Source: Calditrichota bacterium
Lineage (GTDB): Bacteria; Electryoneota; RPQS01
NCBI GenBank assembly: GCA_020637395.1
Contig: JACJWA010000001.1
Coordinates: forward strand, 620,001-684,000
Direction of reading: 5' to 3'
DNA length: 64,000 nt
The notes beneath the pieces are model-generated. The model had not been told where the DNA came from and searched no databases. It saw only the letters and a program-made list of their open reading frames with translations. Each line of letters begins with the position of its first letter. The stretch's first letter is position 1. Of the stretch, positions 61,322 to 64,000 are shown piece by piece. Position numbers and translations under genes: made by a program.

Positions 61322-61791
61322 TCGATGCTGTTCTTCGACTCTTCCAGACGACGCTTGGCTTCGATGCTCAGCTTCGCGTGCGGAATTGCCTCCAGCCTGC
61401 GAAACTCGATCGGCTGGCCCGTGTCCATGCAATAGCCGTACGTACCTTCTTCGATTCGCTCGATTGCCTGTTCCAGCAAAGTAAGCATCTTCCCTTCGCG
61501 ACTCGCGAACAGAAAGGCCTTCTCGCGTTCCTGAGCGTCCGTGCCCTGATCCGCCATGTGATAGCTGTACGTCGAAGAATCCCCGGAATACGTCTCCGTC
61601 GTGTGTTCCAATGAACTCTCGCGAAGATAGCCCAGCTCCCGAAGAATCTCTTTCCGGCGTTCCAATATCAGGTGACGGAAATACTCCTTCCATTCCGGCG
61701 CATAGTGCGACGGCTTTGGTCCGTCCGGCCACGGATTCTGCGGTGCCGAACTTGTAGAATTTCCGGTTTTCTTTGCTTTTTCGTTTGCCAT
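61318..61791 (-). CDS. TraR/DksA-family protein with degenerate zinc site
   Basis: 157 residues from ATG 61791 (AAGGA about 10 bases upstream, overlapping the ileS stop). Coiled-coil with the family motif YHMADQGTDAQEREKAFLFA; the C-terminal globule has YGYCMDTGQPIEFRRLEAIP. The usual C4 zinc finger is reduced to C121-x2-T124 and S142-x2-A145, so zinc binding is unlikely; zinc-independent DksA paralogues with such changes are known. Probably binds RNA polymerase's secondary channel. Between ileS and lspA. Confidence 0.88.
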   Translation of the reverse strand: MANEKAKKTGNSTSSAPQNPWPDGPKPSHYAPEWKEYFRHLILERRKEILRELGYLRESSLEHTTETYSGDSSTYSYHMADQGTDAQEREKAFLFASREGKMLTLLEQAIERIEEGTYGYCMDTGQPIEFRRLEAIPHAKLSIEAKRRLEESKNSIE

Positions 61792-61804
61792 GTAATGGTA
61801 ATCC

Positions 61805-64000
61805 TTAAGCCTGTGTCTCAACTGTTGATTGGGCCGTCTTGCGGCTTACCGTCACTCCAAACTCATGCTCGCCGGCCCGTTGGTCCCCGTGGCCCGCCAC
61901 GACTTTCAAATCCAATGCGAGCGTCTCGCGACAGATGTAGTCACTGAATCCCACAACCGCGCGCTCCAGTTCCGCGGAACGCGTCGTTAGTTCAATCGAA
62001 ATCCTGTCCGTAATTTCAAACCCGGCATCCTTGCGCGACGTCTGGATCGAATGCACAACTTCGCGCGCCAACCCTTCCGCCGTCAACTCTTCGGTCATAT
62101 GCGTATCGAGTGCGATCGTCATGTGACCGTTCGATTTCACCGCGTACCCCTCAAGCTCTTCGCGCCGCACCAGCACGTCTTCCGGAGTTAGTGTTACGTC
62201 GCCCAGTGGGAAGTTGTTCCCCCGCTCAAGTTCAGAGATCGCGTCATTCGACAGCGTTTCGATTTGCGCCGCGATCTCTTTCATCCGCGGGCCAACCTTC
62301 TTGCCCAGAACCTTGAAGTTCGCCTTGGCCGAAAGCGTGACCAGCCCAGCGTCGCTCGCCTGAATATCTATCTGCTTGACGTTGATTTCTTCAGCCACCA
62401 GAGCAAGATAGGGAAGTAGTTCTTTCTCCGCACCCGCCTCAGGAACCACCCAAGTCATCTTTGCCAGCGGCTGACGCACCTTGATCTTGCGCTCCTCGCG
62501 AAGCGCCCGAGCCAGCGACACCGCCTCCTGAACTCGCGCCATTTGCCGCTCCAGCACCCGGTCTCTGACCCCGTCGTTGCACACCGGATAGTCCGTCAAG
62601 TGCACACTTTCCAAGGCATTAGGCACCAAGTTCCGAACCAGATTCTGGTAAATGTGTTCCGTAATGAACGGCAAGAAGGGTGCCAAGAGCCTGACCAACC
62701 CCTCCAACACCTCATAGAGTGTCGCATATGCCGCTTGCTTGTCCCCGTCACTCTCCGACTTCCAAAACCGTCTCCGCGAACGACGAATATACCAATTTGT
62801 CAACTCATCAAGAAAAGCCAGAATGGACTGGGAAGCCTTGCCGACGTCGTATTGCTCGAGATTCGTCGTGACGTCGCTGATCAATCGGTTATATTCCGAG
62901 AGGATCCAGCGATCCAGCTCCGTGCGTTCAATTGGCTTGTCGCTCGGAGTCCAGCCGTCTATCACCGCATAGGTTACAAAGAAACTGTAGCTGTTCCACA
63001 GCGGTAGAATCGCCGCACGCACCGCCTCCCGAATCTCTTCTTCGCCAAAGCGCTTGGAGAGCCACGGATTCGTCGCAAAGAAAATCCAGCGCACGGGATC
63101 CGCGCCGAACTTCTCGAACAGCGCCATCGGATCCACAACATTGCCCAAAGATTTCGACATCTTCAGACCTTTAGAATCAAGCACCAGCTCCGTGCAGATC
63201 ACATTCTTGTAGCTCGACCAGTTGACCGGATTGCTCCAGAACTTCTGAGCCCTATCGTCCTTCCGCTTGTCCGCGTCCTGCATCTTTGCTTTGGCGACCA
63301 AACACGAACATGCAAGCAGCGTGTAGAACCAGCCGCGCGTCTGATCCTGGCCTTCGCTGATGAAGTCCGCGGGATACTGCGACATGAACAGCTCTTCAGA
63401 ACCCTTCGCCGCCGGATAGCCCCACTGTCCCCATGGCATCAGCCCCGCGTTGAACCAGCTATCCAACACGAAATTCTCACGGCGCATTTCGCGACCGTCT
63501 TTCGCGCGCAGCACAACTTTGTCTATTCCGGGCTTGTGCGGATCCCACCCGCTTGAAAGCGGAGAACCCTGCGCTGCCGCGAGAGCTTCAAGCTCGTGCA
63601 AACTCTCGACGCACACGGCTTCGCTGCCGTCTTCCGTCATCCACACGGGTAGAGGAGAGCCCCAATAGCGCTCGCGGGTGACATTCCAGTCCTGCACATT
63701 CTCAAGCCAATTCCCGAAGCGTCCGTCACGCACGTGATCGGGCTTCCACCCGATGTGCCGGTTCGCCTCAAGCATCATCTCTTTCAGTTCCGTCGTGCGA
63801 ATGAACCACGCCGGACGTGGAAAATACATCAGCGGAGTCTTCGTGCGATAGTCGAACGGATAGGCGTGCGTGTATTTCTCTTTGCCCAACAACAGACCCT
63901 TGGCCTGCAAATACTTCAGAATATCTACATCCAGACCTTCTTCGCGGAACTCACGCCCGCCAAAGGGATGCGCATGCTCGCCCACTACGCCGTTCGCATC
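61805..64000 (-). CDS. ileS: Isoleucine--tRNA ligase, type 2-like (5' end outside window)
   Basis: 731 C-terminal residues are visible; the frame stays open to base 64000. Class I features: SEGQDQTRGWFYTLL, KMSKS motif GLKMSKSLGNVVDPMALF, and the anticodon-binding helices (LDRWILSEYNRLISD). The C-terminal block (LGKKVGPRMKEIAAQIETL onward) is the DUF5915-type tail of the eukaryote-like (type 2) IleRS, a form tied to natural mupirocin tolerance. In this copy the segment usually written HCWRC reads PFDYRTKTP, without cysteines. The HIGH motif and editing domain lie outside the window. Confidence 0.94.
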   Translation of the reverse strand, partial: DANGVVGEHAHPFGGREFREEGLDVDILKYLQAKGLLLGKEKYTHAYPFDYRTKTPLMYFPRPAWFIRTTELKEMMLEANRHIGWKPDHVRDGRFGNWLENVQDWNVTRERYWGSPLPVWMTEDGSEAVCVESLHELEALAAAQGSPLSSGWDPHKPGIDKVVLRAKDGREMRRENFVLDSWFNAGLMPWGQWGYPAAKGSEELFMSQYPADFISEGQDQTRGWFYTLLACSCLVAKAKMQDADKRKDDRAQKFWSNPVNWSSYKNVICTELVLDSKGLKMSKSLGNVVDPMALFEKFGADPVRWIFFATNPWLSKRFGEEEIREAVRAAILPLWNSYSFFVTYAVIDGWTPSDKPIERTELDRWILSEYNRLISDVTTNLEQYDVGKASQSILAFLDELTNWYIRRSRRRFWKSESDGDKQAAYATLYEVLEGLVRLLAPFLPFITEHIYQNLVRNLVPNALESVHLTDYPVCNDGVRDRVLERQMARVQEAVSLARALREERKIKVRQPLAKMTWVVPEAGAEKELLPYLALVAEEINVKQIDIQASDAGLVTLSAKANFKVLGKKVGPRMKEIAAQIETLSNDAISELERGNNFPLGDVTLTPEDVLVRREELEGYAVKSNGHMTIALDTHMTEELTAEGLAREVVHSIQTSRKDAGFEITDRISIELTTRSAELERAVVGFSDYICRETLALDLKVVAGHGDQRAGEHEFGVTVSRKTAQSTVETQA

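Overview
The window is a typical chromosomal stretch of a Gram-negative, outer-membrane-bearing bacterium of moderately high GC. The evidence for the envelope is two LptF/LptG-type permeases, a TolC-family channel, lipoproteins and beta-barrel-like proteins. One secreted protein ends in a type IX-secretion style sorting domain (YPNPFN motif). Together with lipoproteins of the kind common in uncultured FCB-group lineages, this suggests an FCB-superphylum candidate lineage (Zixibacteria/KSB1/Electryoneota-like); I cannot name it more precisely. No insertion sequence, prophage, CRISPR array or rRNA operon is visible.

Layout. 1-4250: end of a class A penicillin-binding protein gene, a membrane-anchored coiled-coil protein, and a convergent Lpt permease. 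4298-5903: two adjacent tRNA-Ser genes followed by a small, compositionally different cassette (60-aa protein overlapping a nucleotidyltransferase, then a membrane protein of unknown function). 5916-11406: glycosyltransferase, DUF2461, DUF4260, PEGA protein, membrane protein, gltX and a second Lpt permease. 11473-18298 (minus): operon of sugar nucleotidyltransferase, metK, ahcY, a lipoprotein and an outer-membrane protein. 18295-24163 (minus): polyprenyl synthase, PTS IIC and IID, HPr, EI and phosphoglucose/phosphomannose isomerase. 24164-26010: a repeat-rich intergenic region and the secreted sorting-domain protein. 26046-29925 (minus): TPR protein, CCA-adding enzyme and TolC-like channel. 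30114-38866: three exported hydrolases (subtilase, M14 carboxypeptidase, gamma-glutamyltransferase). 38907-42543: XRE regulator, then a partner-switching module (two STAS proteins, GAF/PP2C phosphatase, anti-sigma kinase) coupled to coaD. 42587-46670: tryptophanase behind a possible leader peptide/terminator, an SDR without an ordinary start codon, a HAD phosphatase and fbp. 46710-53957: MFS transporter, then tRNA-Leu, tig, clpP, clpX, a beta-rich exported protein and rsmE. 53958-64000 (minus): FlgM-like protein with a sigma-28-like promoter, HD-GYP protein, tRNA-Lys, purA, secD-secF, and ileS, a DksA-like gene, lspA and an rluD-family gene.

Genes are packed tightly with many 4-base or 1-base stop/start overlaps, so translational coupling is the rule. 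Most transcription units end in clear intrinsic terminators. I found several good sigma-70-like promoters with 17-base spacers, one possible leaderless start and one sigma-28-like promoter. The most interesting observations are: ClpP with Asn where the catalytic Asp should be; a short reading frame ending inside an intrinsic terminator just upstream of tryptophanase, resembling a TnaC arrangement; a terminator-like hairpin inside a lipoprotein signal-peptide coding region; a sigma-28-type promoter ahead of a FlgM-like gene; an SDR gene whose apparent start is ACG; a STAS pair in which one member lacks the phosphorylatable serine; and PTS genes with no IIA or IIB nearby.
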